Positions 34,580-45,944 of a stretch of DNA of 64,000 nt are shown here, piece by piece. The notes beneath the pieces were generated by a model that worked only from the letters and a program-made list of their open reading frames with translations, was not told the origin of the DNA and did not search any database. Source of the stretch: Auriscalpium vulgare (taxonomy: Eukaryota > Basidiomycota > Agaricomycetes > Russulales > Auriscalpiaceae); contig JAHBBC010000002.1 in the NCBI GenBank assembly GCA_019915015.1, forward strand, positions 1,736,001 to 1,800,000, given 5' to 3'. Made by a program: the position numbers and the translations under genes. Within the stretch, counting starts at the first letter, position 1; each line of letters opens with the position of its first letter.

Positions 34580-35083
34580 TATGTCTTGATCAATCTATTG
34601 GGTACAACGTACGTTGCGAAGAAGACCTTCATAAGCAAAGATAAGATAACGCAACTGACGGGGGAGCCCACCGGTGTGTCAATGGATACCGCTAGCAGGT
34701 AGCAAATACGAGGCTCCGTGGCACGGCGGCAGCGGCCCCACCAAGAAGAGTGTGATCGTGAGTAGTTCATCATGGGCTGCCCAATGGACTGAAAGTCCGC
34801 CGGAAAGAGTGTCTGAAAAGACACTCAACTGCACGTGAAATGCTAATGAGGAGTAAATAGGGTGTCAGGGTACAAGATATAGACACTTACTGATTGTTAA
34901 TACAGCGTTGCCGCGGAAGAGGAGGCCGTGTCAATGTATCGTAAATGGCGGCAGATGCTTGCGTCAGCCAACCCACCGTACCAGCATAAGTACTCACCTC
35001 GCGGATGGACGTTCCCTTCATTACAGATATGGAGACGTAGAATGGTACACATATGGCTACATATACGGACAACATACCGTATA

Positions 35084-37036
35084 CTACAAGTCGAGCAAGC
35101 GATACTGCGGGCCGTGTAATCGACTAATCTTGCAAAGGGTATGCTCTGCTGTTATTATGTCCCATCCCATATGTGACCGCTGCTCAGGTGTAAGTGCAGA
35201 TGAAACCAGCTCAAAGAAGGTACGGAACGCCCATTGAACATGTTGCACAGGTGGCTTGGCGGCCTGGAAGTCTGTGAACGCTGGGTCAACAAGCTCCAGC
35301 AGTTGAAGGCCAGAAAGTGCGCCCTTGGCGATGTGATGGATGACCCGCCCCATTTCATCGACGTCAGGCATGGCCACAATGCCAGTGTACACATAGTCCG
35401 CGGCAACCAGGTAACCAATAAGGTCGCCACATTGTGGATATGCCCGCCGCGCTCCTCCTGACGGTGACGGCTCCATCCGAATAACTTCACGGTAGAACTC
35501 CGAAAAGTTGATTGGATCGGTAGTGGGATCGGCCAAATGAAAATCGAAAGGAATGCCGGAGGATCCAGTGCGGTCCCAAAGCACTGAGACGTTCCTGAGC
35601 GGACGATTTGTGGCGCTTCCATATATCATAGCGTCAACAAAATATTTTGCGCCGAAGGATGCGACCATGAGTGCGTGGTCATTTGTGAGCTTGTCGGGTT
35701 GATCAAAGAAGATGGGGTGATCGAACATGTAGCCGCTGCCAAAGAGGATGGTCCGGAAGACCAATGCGCTGAAAAATCCTTTGCGTGTGCGCGCATGTTC
35801 TGGGGTGTAAGGACCATGCACTGTTCGCGCCCGTCGCACACCAGGTGCCTTCTCCCGGAATGGAAGCAATTTGTCCAGGTGTTTCCCAATCTCCTTCACA
35901 AGATTTCGGTCGCGTAAATCATTATCATGAGGAGCGCGCGCAAGGGAAGTGAAGCCTGAAGTCGGTGCATCAATCAGGTACTCCATCTTCTTCAATAGTT
36001 CCACAGCTCGCTCGACGTAAGGGAACATTTCAATTGTTGCCTCGATTGTGTTGATGTTGATACCAGATGGTGGTGGCGGTGGCTGCTGCGGATGCTGCGA
36101 AGGTGGTGGTGGTGGTGGCGGCGGCGGTTGCCCCGGGTTCCCACGGCGTAACCGGGGTCGAGCCGAGCTGGAGGCCGTTGTTGACGCAATAGCATTGCGA
36201 TTGCGTGATCGTCCCCCTGAACCTGAGGCCTCTGTTGGCGGTAGGGCGACAGGCGACCTGCCACCGCTGCTGAAAAACGCCTCCTGCTCCACGGAAAGTG
36301 AAGACGGCCCGTTGGCACCAGCAGCCCGAGTCATGTACGCAATCAAACGCATAGCAGCCGCTTCCTGAGAGTCAACCACCATCATTGGCAATGCAACCAT
36401 TTGTACCAAGAGAGGCATGAGGTTATGCGGTGTGAATGGGCGACTAGACGGACGGGCATTGATGATTTTTGGAAGTCCGTGCCAATACATGTGGAAAGCA
36501 GCGTTGAGGAAGAAGACATCCGCCGTGAAAAATTGACGCATGGCGGCAACAAGCCATGCCTGTGTGCGGCAGACTTTGATAGGCTGAGGGAAGCCGAGCC
36601 ACGTAGAAAGGACATCGACCATAATATTGTACACATGTCGCTGGTGCTTAAATCCACTGCTGTGAAGCGGGTCTGTATCGCGTCTTGGAATCTGGATGGT
36701 GTATACGCCGGCGGGAAAGCATGGGTGGTAGTCGCGGGGAGTGATCTCGGCAGTCTCCGTGCGCAGCGTGATGAGGGTTGAGATTTTGGTGGAAAGCATG
36801 GACAAACGGTCAGAGGATGGTGCAAACACAGCCTGCGCGTAGCGCAGGCAAAGCGACTCGAGCCAATTGCACAGCAGAGCATGATTCTCCATGATCAGGG
36901 CTTTCATATGGCGAAGGTCGAGGTCACCAGCCGCCTGCACGGCTAACAGCTGCTGCCACCCTTCCCAGGCGGGTGTGATTGCGCTGATTGTGTCTTCATG
37001 CGTCCAGTGTTTGGAGCTGAGTTCGTTGTGCGCGGC
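35084..37036 (-). pseudogene. Disrupted gene of unknown function, main (3') part
   Basis: The minus-strand frame is open from the transposon border at 37036 to the stop at 35084-35086, about 650 codons. It continues in frame from an 18-codon start on the far side of the element (ATG 42955), so the original protein had about 670 residues. Visible parts: a helical N-terminal half (HWTHEDTISAITPAWEGW, LLCNWLESLCLRYAQAVF), a Pro-rich run (PPPPPPPPP near 280), then a conserved-looking C-terminal domain with FFSALVFRTILFGSGYMFDHP, YGSATNRPLRNVSVLWDRTG and WAFRTFFELVSSALTPEQR. I recognise no family and no catalytic motif. Apart from the insertion it has no stops, so the break is young. Confidence 0.75.
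37028..37036. repeat. 9-bp target-site duplication, left copy
   Basis: GTGCGCGGC stands here and at 42893-42901. Because the element ends in TAG/CTA, the duplication can also be read as 7 bp with CTAGACTGG ends; 9 bp is the longest reading. Confidence 0.85.
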
Positions 37037-37110
37037 TAGACTGGGACATCTCGCGGTGGCGTGGCGGGGCCCTCCGCTAAGTGGAGCGATTTCATCGGGA
37101 AGTCATGTGA
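37037..37110. repeat. Left terminal inverted repeat
   Basis: It pairs with 42759-42892. The first 9 bases match the extreme right end. Bases 37040-37110 match the inner right repeat with a handful of changes and one 1-bp gap. Confidence 0.85.
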
Positions 37111-37220
37111 TGTCCGTTTAGGGAAGCGTCGCGTCGCGTCGCCCATGTCCGCGTTTCTGCTACCACCATCACTATACCCCGCTATGAGCTTTATACCCTC
37201 TAATAGCTCGCTATAATATT

Positions 37221-39463
37221 ATGGACTGTGATATGGACGATATACCCCCTCTTTCCGACATGTTTCTCCTTCGACTCGACGCTTTGTCTTCCACTGCGCG
37301 CGACACTGGCCTGCTCGCGTATGCCCTGGTGTACTCCTCGAGCAATGGCAAGATTGCACTACGAGAAGATCAAATATACGCGGCAGTCTGCTTTCATGAA
37401 GGCCGCGACACGCTCGTTGTCGCTCGTACGGGCTCCGGCAAGACCATGCAAATGATCATCGCTGCTCTCCTCAACCCCGGCCGAATTGTGCTCGTGTTCT
37501 CCCCGCTCAAGAGACTGCAGACATCAATGGTAAGCACACTCGCCACTGCACTTCTAGAAGCTGCTCACGATGCGATTTACCTCAGGCTGCAGAGCTTGAG
37601 CAATTCCGAGGTATCCATGCTGTCGCAGTGAACCAGGAGTGCCGCTACAATGCAGCAACGTGGGCGGTGCGTGGCCTTTCTGCTTCACCCTGTCCTTCCA
37701 TTAACATCTTTTGCTGGCACAGGACATCGAGCAAGGCGCATACAACATTGTACTCACGTCTCCGGAGCAAACTAAGCCCTTGGACGGTCACCCGACGCGA
37801 CTCTTTAAGCTCATCCAGTCGAATGCGCGCTTCGTGCGGCTCCTCGAGCGCATCATAGTCGACGAAGCTCACTTGACCTTTCACTGGGGCGCTGCTCTCA
37901 ATAACTCTGACGCCTTCCGTCCACTCTGGGGCTGTATCTGGACGCTACGACTGAGGCTTAAGCTATCGGTGCCAATCCTCGCGCTCACAGCCACTGCCCC
38001 GTCGCATATAATCGACTCTTGGAATCGCTCTCTCGCTCTGCGCGATCCTGTACTGCTGAAGTCAACAATCAACCGACCCAATCAGACGTACGCTGTCCAT
38101 CGGATCATCGGCAGCATGAGCGACTATCGCAATCTTGCGATGCTCATACCGAACGGCCTCGAGAAGAAAGGCTGCACCACTGCTGCGGCCTTGATCGAAA
38201 GCACGGACAAGACTGTCATCTTCATGGATGACGCCAACCTCATCGCCGCATCTCCTGCCGGGATGTATGCACTCATCCCTGCGTGGATTCGGGGGGATCT
38301 TATGGAGGCCGGTTTCATTCGGTTCTATCATGCCGGAATGTCCGCTGGGTACTTGGAGGAAACATACGAGGCTTTCGAGGCGGAGGATGGACCCTGTAAG
38401 ATACTCTTCGCCAGTAGTGCTTTCGCAACTGTAAGTTTGCGTTCTCCACCTCTTTATCTTCCGCTGACTCGTTATTCAAAGGGCCTCAACATCAAAGACA
38501 TCCGGCGGATCATCCAATATGGGCTCCCTCAATGGCTAGAAGAACTGCTCCAGCGCTACGGGCGCAATACACGCCTTCTCGAGCTCCTTGGACTGTCCCT
38601 GCTGATGCCCGAGCCCTGGGCGTGGACACCCTCAGCCAGACCGTCGGCAAAAGAAGGACGGACATCGCACGTTGTCAAGGCCTATGCGATGTGCAAGACA
38701 TGTCGGCGCGAATTCATCGCGACATACCTCGGCGACGATTCCGAAGATGGTTCGTGCCATGCCTGTCGTGTTCTGCACCGTGTCGCAGCTGACTCTGTTT
38801 CCAGCGTTGAAGTTCATAACCTCCAATTGCTGCGACAACCACCCAGAACGTCCGCTCGACTTGCAGAAGCACTTCCTTGGCACGGTCGTATATGATCTCC
38901 TACCCGCTGCGGTCAAGCAAGCACGAGCACCGGCCCCAAAATATCGGCCACCATACCAGCGTGCTCATCTTACGCAGGCTCTGAATGACTGGCTTCGCTC
39001 CCCGACGTGCCGATCTGCCACGCCTGGCGGGATTCCTGACTGCTTTGTCCTCTCGAGCACCACAATTGCTCGGCTCGTCCTCATACCTTATGACAATCTG
39101 CCGACAGCTGACGCCCTCATTCGCGCACTTGACGAGACCGACGAGTGGGGCAACCTCTACGCAGACGATCTATTCAATACGATACAACGGTTCGAGCTAA
39201 AGGCAAAGGTAGAGGGGTCGCAGTGGAACATCGCATACAAGGCGGAGATGCAGCTGAAGAAGGAAGAGAGGAAGAAGAAGAAGGACTATGTCGCGACGAA
39301 AGGGAAGGGGAAGGGGAAGGAGACGGGCAATGGCACAGAGGGTGCTGGCGAGTGCGAGGACGGTGAAGAGGTCAGCGACGAGAGACTTGACAATTTTCTG
39401 GAGGAGAGTCAGCAAGGACGGCCTCAGAAGCGTCCTTGTTACGCACCGGCTCGCTATTTTTGA
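37221..39463 (+). CDS. RecQ-like DEAH-box DNA helicase of the transposon
   Basis: The start is ATG 37221. Introns at 37530-37585, 37667-37722, 38431-38481 and 38750-38804 (all GT-AG, 50-60 nt) join the frames without stops. Motifs in order: ALREDQIYAAV (Q-like), VVARTGSGKTMQM (I), NIVLTSPEQ, IIVDEAHLTFHWG (II, DEAH), ILALTATA (III), KTVIFMDDANLI (IV), FASSAFAT-GLNIKDIR (V), LPQWLEELLQRYGRNTR (VI). A Cys pair CKTCRREFIATYLG and, after the last intron, NCCDNHP form a RecQ-like zinc site. A Lys-rich, acidic C-terminal part follows. SF2 RecQ enzymes unwind 3'-5'; here it probably opens or processes transposon DNA. It ends 18 bp before the stop of the convergent DUF6589-type gene, so the pair looks like a functional unit. 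Confidence 0.85.
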
Positions 39464-39481
39464 TCGAGCAAAATCCTGTTC

Positions 39482-42400
39482 CTAGCTGAACTCCACCTGC
39501 AAATCCACCGGAGGCATTTCATCCACCTCCGCTTCATGGACTCCATGCTCGAGCCAGGCTCGTCGGCGCTTGTGAAAGTCAGCGATGCGACCTTTACCTG
39601 GTGTGTCCAATAGCTTCACGCCGGCGTCCATGGCGTCGTTTATTTTGCCTGCCTTTCGACCCGGCATAATTTTCAGCAACTCCCATTCCGCTACCTTGTC
39701 CGCAATCGTGCGGACAATTTCCGAGGTATCGACATTGGTATGTGTAGTACCTTTGTACGGAACACCGAGGGCATCCCGGAAGACCTTCAGAAGCTGCCGC
39801 CAGACGTGCGCACCGGGGGAGATTGTTCGAAGTAAATCCCAGTCTGCATGAACTCCTCGAGCGGCGTACATTTGCTTGATGAAGTGAGAACAGTGCAATA
39901 TATTAACGATGCAGACTCACCTTGAGAGTATGGATTAAATGCTCAATGTTTTCATCAACACCAGTCCAGTGATCATCGCGGCCGCTCATATTAATGAGCA
40001 TGTTGTCGCGCATCACATTCCTACAACATGATTTTAGCTAGGACTCATGCAAGCCGGGACGCGGCTGAAAGACTCACGCAAAATTTGTCGGCCAGATGAA
40101 CTTGAGGTTCTGGATGAGATGCATGAACTCTGTGCAGTAGTTGCGTGCCCCCGCACCGCAAAACCAGATAGTGAATAAGCCTAACAGCGGCTCGACACGG
40201 CCCTCGAAGTCTCCTGACTTGATGGCACGGAAGAGGGTATAGAAATTCAAGAGGTCGCGGAAGAGAAGGGCTGTGTTGTAGCGCACCCCATCCTGTGTTT
40301 CGGCGTCGAGTGGGTCTGTTCTGGTGTTCTCTGGAGAGGGGGATGCATGGTAAATTCTGATCTTGTGCGCGATATCCATGAGCGTGCGTGCAGACGGCTT
40401 CGACGCAGCGAACTCAGCGAGAGTAGGAAAACCGCACTCAACCTTCCAAGCGTGGAGAATCAATCCAAATAAGACTTGATCTTCTGTAGCTTTCAGAGTG
40501 TGGTAGTCAGGATGAGCTGATCCGAGGCGTTTGCGATTGAGGAACTGGATAAACGACTCGAGGCTTCCAACATCGCGCCCGTTGCCGCGGTGAATGTTCA
40601 CGATGTACCACGACGAGTTGAGCAGAGTGTGAAACATGCCTATACCCAGCTGTGCGACTTGAACTCGGCTGAACGGGGTATTGTCGCCACGGCGACGGGC
40701 CTGAGCACCGCGGATATGTGAGTTTGTTGCCTGGTCGTTGATGCTGGGAATTGCGAAGCGGCCGAGTTTTGTGGTATCCATGCCGAAGTCATCCTCGTAC
40801 GTCTCCCGGAAGACCTCAATGTTCCCCTCAATGGTGGACTCAACGGTTGTAGATGTTGCGAGGGGGAACTGCTCCGTCTTGTAGCCAGCGGGAGGCAGCG
40901 CGCGCGATGATGCAGCGTGCTTCAGGAGCGGTGATGCTGCATAGTCGGCGGCAAGTAATGCAAAGTCGGGGGAGTATTTGAGCAAAATCTCAACAATGTG
41001 CTGTGCTTGGTGCTCGTGGATCGAAGCCTGCTGGGAGAACGAGGGACGGATGTGTCGACTGTACGTGATCTCCTCGCAGGAGCGGAGATTCTTGATGATG
41101 GGCTCGAGCAGGCAGGCTTCTTCGGTTGCATTCCTCAGCTTGTATAGTATCTTCGTTGTACCAGCTGCGACCCTCGGAGGGGCGTCGGGGCGCTGCTCGA
41201 CATGCTCCGTAGTCGATATTTGCATGTTATCGTAGCAAAACATGTGGAGGCCCTCTGCCACCTTGCGCGCGTGGACCATGCACTGCTCGGCGATCGCACG
41301 GCGACCAAGTTTGATTGAGGAATAGCTGATGGAAAGTCCAAGCTGTGCGCTGATCTCGATAGTCTGCTTCGGCGCACCAGCGGCCCATTGCGCAAGGCCG
41401 TGGACAATCGCAAAGAGCTGCGCGTTCTGAGAGTAGTGCTTCACGATTTGAGCAATGATGACTAGGACGATCTAAACGAATCGTCAGAAATAATTTCCAT
41501 CTTTCTCAGAGAGCACATACGCGATCGGGAGTCTTCTGTATGTTTGTCTGTTGCGCCCGATCTGACTGGAGCGCGCGTCGGAGAATGCGGCTCGTTGTTG
41601 GGGCATACTGCGCAACCTTGGGCTTGATAGTCTTCTCCAAGGAGAATCCGAGAAGGAACTCGGGCGTTGCGTTCTCTTGCTTGAAGAGGAACTGATGTGC
41701 GAGGGTGTCGATCTCGTTGGCGACGGTGTCCTCGACCATGTCGACTGCCTTCGTTGACATCCACGCTCGCAGCTGCGCCCGGCCATCCGGATGATCCCAA
41801 AATGTGTCAAGAAGGTCTGACATCGTCTCGCCTTCCTTCTGGTTTTTGTAGAAGCCCGATGCGTGAGCCTGAACTGCGGCTGACGCCGACGGGCTGAACA
41901 GAACACTGAGGAAGCGTCCGGTACCGCCCTTGCGTGAAATGTCACGGAAGTCATCCAGACAGCGTCGGACACGCTCGTCTGGGGAAGATCGCGGGCCACG
42001 GGAAACCTTGGGCTCAGCGGGAGCAGTGGAGGTGAACAGGATGTCTTCTTGGAAAGCAGGGGGAGTCTCTGGGATGAGAGCTGCTACACCTTCTGGGTGC
42101 AGCGGAATATCGATGTCGACAGGCGACAAGAGAGCCTCTACCAGTAGGCGACGCTGAGAGCGATGCGGAGGAGGCGTTGGAAGGTAGTCAGAAACTGGGG
42201 AGTCCTGGGTGGACAGCGCGGGCAGAGATGTCCGATCCGAGTCGCCCCAATGTAAATGAGAAGATGCCCGTGGCATAGTGGAGCGGGAAGGGGCTGAGAC
42301 AGCGCGAGAGCGCTCGTGCAGATGGGATGGAAATGGCTGTCTGCGATTGTAGGGTTCTGGGGAGAAGCTGGAGTCGGAGTCGAAAGGAAAAGACAGTGAT

Positions 42401-42663
42401 CCGCTCGCAGGAACGTCCGAAGAATTGTGTACCAATGCCGAGGGCAGTGTCAGAGGTGCAGTAGATGCCTGTCCCGCAGAATTATGGCGAGCTCCTTCCT
42501 GTGGACCCCACCAAGTGTATGCTCGCCCTCGTTGAACATTTTCTGTTGGCTGAAAGGTGTCGTCGGCTTGTGTCAACTGAGAGAAGAAGGAGCTTCCCGG
42601 AGGTCGGGAGGTCGGAAGTGAAGGAAAGCGGTTCATTGCATTATCAGAGGGGTCTTTAGACAT
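39482..42663 (-). CDS. DUF6589-type protein, candidate transposase
   Basis: The ATG at 42663 (MSKDPSDNAMNRFP) opens a long first exon with a Ser/Pro-rich, disordered N-terminal part and a helical region from about residue 240 (DERVRRCLDDFRDISRKGG). Introns at 41472-41520, 40021-40077 and 39875-39920 splice in phase. The central domain shows MFCYDNMQIST, SYSSIKLGRRA, IHEHQAQHI, TTVESTIEGNIEVFRETY, SINDQATNSHIRGAQ and GIGMFHTLLN. That pattern (YDN, stretch with STIEGN, DQ with following R residues, FH) is how I know the fungal DUF6589 family. The C-terminal part has CGAGARNYCTEFMHLI and GRDDHWTGVDENIEHLI. The acidic residues of YDN, NDQ and TEF could form a D-D-E site of an RNase H-like fold; that is inference only. 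Confidence 0.7.
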
Positions 42664-42758
42664 GATGTACAAGGAATGATGAACGAGACTCGGAGGAGAG
42701 CTGTTGAAAAAGGTTGCACAAACGCGTCGCGCTCGACTTCCAAGCCGTCGCCCGCATG

Positions 42759-42892
42759 TCACATGACTTCCCGATGAAATCTACTCCACTTAGCGGAAGC
42801 CCCCGCCACGCCACCCCGAGATATCCCAGTCTTTTACTGACAGTACCTGCCTGCCTCGTCACTGGCTCAGTAAAAGCCTGGTCACCAGTCTA
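42759..42892. repeat. Right terminal inverted repeat with extra hairpin
   Basis: Bases 42759-42832 pair with the left repeat. The outer 42833-42884 segment is absent at the left end. It holds CCAGTCTTTTACTGA ... TCAGTAAAAGCCTGG, a 15-bp stem with one mismatch. The last 8 bases again match the left terminus. Confidence 0.8.
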
Positions 42893-42955
42893 GTGCGCGG
42901 CGGTTAATCGAGATGCAGCCTGGCGCACGGTGATGTGAACTGATGGGGAATCCAT
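42893..42955 (-). pseudogene. 5' end of the disrupted gene (start codon side)
   Basis: ATG at 42955-42953 begins MDSPSVHITVRQAASRLT, then reaches the target duplication (AAH). The next codons lie 5.9 kb away at 37027 (NELSSKHWTHED). Counting bases confirms that the frame is continuous when the element and one duplication are left out. The 9-bp copy at 42893-42901 is included here. Confidence 0.75.
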
Positions 42956-43275
42956 GGAACGGAAAGTGGTTGCAACAGAAGAAGCCTCCTGGAACAGACT
43001 CGCAAATGAAAATGATGTTGAGCCTGGGGAGAAAGTCAGTGAGATGCATGCCACACTTTACAGGACGATAGCGGCACGTACCTGCGGTAATTTGAACGAG
43101 AGGTGTTTCCAAGACTTCATCTCGAGTAATGTTCAATGGGTTTGCCAAAGGTTGGACCATCCCAGTGACCGCCAGTGTCAACCCAGCGTCTTGCGCAATA
43201 GCTGTTGTTGACAGACTGGAGGCTAACAAGGAAACAAGGTCGGTGTGATTTTGTGGCGAATCTTTGATGGTTATC

Positions 43276-44226
43276 TTAGATATGCAAAGAAGCAACAGCA
43301 GCACGGAACGCACCACGGTCTTTATCAGCGTTGCCCTGCGAGTAGCGAGCCACATGCATGTGATCTTCGCCAGTTGTCTGCTTATCTTGTGCTTCAGCCC
43401 CTCGCTTGCGCTTTCGAGGAGACACAAAGAGTGTTGTACTGGTCGCCATGCTAGCCTTCGCCATTGCCGTCTCCAATTTTGACATATCCGTGGACTTCAA
43501 TACACTGTTGGAGACGCGGGTCGAAGAGTCTGTGAAAGAACAAGGCAATAAGTCCTTCAAGAATTCACACGGACACGAAAGACACTCACTGGTAGGCACG
43601 CTCACAACAGGGGAGGCATCTGTGACATCATCATCGACAGGGTCCGCTGATTTCATGGTCCCTGTGAAAACATGAGTATCTAACGAGGCGCAGAAAAAGT
43701 CGGCCGACATACTCGAGTTGAACACATGTGTCGCGGGCCGGCCGCCAGTGCGTTCACATACAGGACTTGCCTCGGTTGCAATAAGCAATGTCTTCATTCG
43801 CGCGCCGTCTTGATGGCAGAATGGAATGAATAAACGGCACCTAGCGTTGTAGGCTTTGCATATTGCCGAGGCGTCACGACGCACGATAGCACGAGAATGT
43901 GATGGATCTACATGATAAGCTTCAACAGTAGGGAAAAGAAAATATACACTCACTATTGAGAATCGGAGCAAGAGACCATGGACGAGCTTCATACACTTCA
44001 TCGTCACCAACGTCCACTGAGAATGCAGATAATAGCTTGTCCGGGTCAATGTGAGCCTATAAGATAAAATATCAGACAACATTCGGACTAGAGAACACTC
44101 GCCGCATTACCGTGATATCCAGGGGCACCTGCGCAAATATATAAACACTCAAGAGGTACATGCTGCGGGCCATAAAGTCCGTAAGCTCCTTCTTGCCCAT
44201 GATAACCGGCCCGTCGGAAGCGAAAG
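43276..44226 (-). CDS. Multi-exon gene fragment, unknown function
   Basis: Minus-strand exons can be joined by GT-AG introns: GKKELTDFMARSMYLLSVYIFAQ and DITV; AHIDPDKLLSAFSVDVGDDE with ARPWSLAPIL; PSHSRAIVRRDASAICKAYN to ATHVFNS; TMKSADPVDDDVTDASPVV; then STRVSNSVLKSTDMSKLETAMA and the Lys/Arg-rich PRKRKRGAEAQDKQ, ending SLHI at 43276. No ATG opens the first exon, and the Harbinger element stands 125 bp upstream. The gene may have lost its start to that insertion: the frame stays open when the element is left out. I recognise no family. The basic end suggests a nuclear protein. Confidence 0.4.
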
Positions 44227-44352
44227 TTACGATTCCCTTGAATCGTTTCTTATGTAAGCACCAGTCGCAGTTTTTGGACCCATGCAACTTTCATCTTCCC
44301 CCCCATATATAGGTATTTGTTCACACGGTCCAATTTCCCTAGCCAACACAAT

Positions 44353-44420
44353 AGGGGAGCTCAGAGTAGACCGTTTTCGTTTCCGTTTCGTTTTCAAACG
44401 CCTTTCGTTTTCGATTCGGC
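44353..44420. repeat. Harbinger left TIR (68 bp)
   Basis: It is a perfect reverse complement of 47673-47740 up to GATTCGGC, after which the two sides diverge. It is pyrimidine-rich, with repeated TTTTCGTTT. Confidence 0.95.
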
Positions 44421-44505
44421 GCCCCGGCGTGATATTACATAATGTCACTCAATCTACGCCGCTGCGCGACACCGCCGCCATTGCTTTCGAGCTCTTCCAC
44501 CAGCC

Positions 44506-45829
44506 ATGGCCCGTGCTACCTACCACGATGAGATTATCGACGCATACATCACATATATGGCTATCCAGATGGCACTCATGCCTCCATCTTCAGCCACAGC
44601 TATGATGGAGCAGCTCCAACGCGATAGCTCAATCCTTCACACCATCCTATCCTCCCGCTACATCAACCCCCGTCCTCCCGTCGTTAAAGCCGGCAATCTC
44701 CAGCTTGCATGGGAGTATGCACAGGATCCTGCCCATCACCACCGCTTTATCAACATGCTCCGTGTCTCTCCCCACGTCTTCGACACTATCCTTGGCCTCA
44801 TCGAGGGTCATCCCGTATTCCAGAACAACTCGAACACCCCGCAGGAGGATATCCGAACGCAATTAGCGGTGACCCTGTACCGTATGGGTCGCTATGGCAA
44901 TGGCGCATCTCTCGAGGATATCAGCCGTGCAGCGGGCTGTTCAGAGGGCGCTGTGGAGCTATACACGGAGAGATGTCAGGAGGCGCTGATGTCCTTGCAT
45001 GGGATGTTTGTACGGCCGCTAACAGAGGAGGAGAAAGAGGTCGAGAAAAGGTGGATTGATGAGCAGCTTGGTTTCACGGGATCCACCTGGAGGGAGGGAT
45101 GGGTGATGTACGACGGGACAATTGTTGTCCTGTACAGTCGCCCCGGCCTCGACGGTGACGCGTACTACACAAGGAAGTGCAACTATGGGTTCAACGTCCA
45201 GGTATGCTGGATATCTTCTAATAGCTCCTGACTGACATATCTGTACACAGATTGGCAATACACCGTCGAATCTACGAATCGTTGACTATTCGCTTGGCAT
45301 GACCGGTTCTGCTCATGATGCATCTGCATTTGAGCATACTGCAGCTGTCAAGCATACCGACTGGTTCTTCAGAGGTGACGAGTTTGCATGGGGTGACTCT
45401 GCGTACCCTGTCAGCTCGCGGACCATCCCAGTTCACAAGAAACCAGCGTCGTTAGACCGCTCAAATGCCTTATTCGACAAACACGTAGCTCGCCTACGCG
45501 TTCGCTCTGAACACACCATGGGTGCACTCAAGGGCCGATGGCAATCCCTTCGTGGCTTACGGCTCAATATCCGTTACAATCGGGACCATATACGAGCGTG
45601 TCGGTGGATTTCATGTTGCATCATCTTGCACAACGCAGTGCTCGACATCGAAGGATGGGCGAGTGGGACAAGCTTTGCGACTTGGCACTCACGTGCTCAG
45701 GAAGAGGACGATAGGGGGGAGCCAGATGATCCTATAGATGATGATATCACAGAGGATGATGATTGCGAGGCTAGGAGACGTGGCCTTGTGGCAGAAATAG
45801 TAGCCGCTCAACGAGCAGGACTTGTATAA
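44506..45829 (+). CDS. PIF/Harbinger DDE nuclease (transposase)
   Basis: The ATG at 44506 fits; a 49-nt intron (45202-45250) joins NYGFNVQ to IGNTPSNLRIVDYS, giving about 425 residues, the usual size of the family. The N-terminal half has a helix-turn-helix-like stretch (LAVTLYRMGRYGNGASLEDISRAAG, read in two parts, then CSEGAVELYTERC). The DDE domain shows VMYDGTIVVL (first D), GSAHDASAFEHT (second D), WGDSAYP and VRSEHTMGALKGRW (E). The C-terminus is acidic (DDDITEDDDCE). It cuts and joins transposon ends in the nucleus, with help of the partner protein encoded convergently behind it. No damage was seen. Confidence 0.9.
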
Positions 45830-45944
45830 ATGAACAAGATTAAATCTGAGATTGTAAAGAGTAAGAGAGATATAATCAGAAAGAAGAAAGGACTGTGTAG
45901 CATTAAATGAGAGGCTGCAGTTAGAAAGGACAAAAGCAAAATGA

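Larger units (their letters stand above)
37037..42892. mobile_element. 5,856-bp TIR transposon carrying RecQ-like helicase and DUF6589-type protein
   Basis: The element begins TAGACTGGGACATCTCG and ends with the complement of TAGACTGG. Inner terminal repeats 37040-37110 and 42759-42832 are about 90% alike (GGTGGCGTGGCGGGG, CGCTAAGTGGAG, TTTCATCGGGAAGTCATGTGA). It is flanked by a 9-bp duplication and breaks a host reading frame that is restored when it is taken away, so the borders are firm. It holds exactly two genes in convergent order with 18 bp between the stops. The right end has about 57 bp more than the left, made of a hairpin. No known DDE, HUH or tyrosine-recombinase motif was seen. 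The DUF6589-type protein is the natural candidate for the transposase. Confidence 0.85.
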
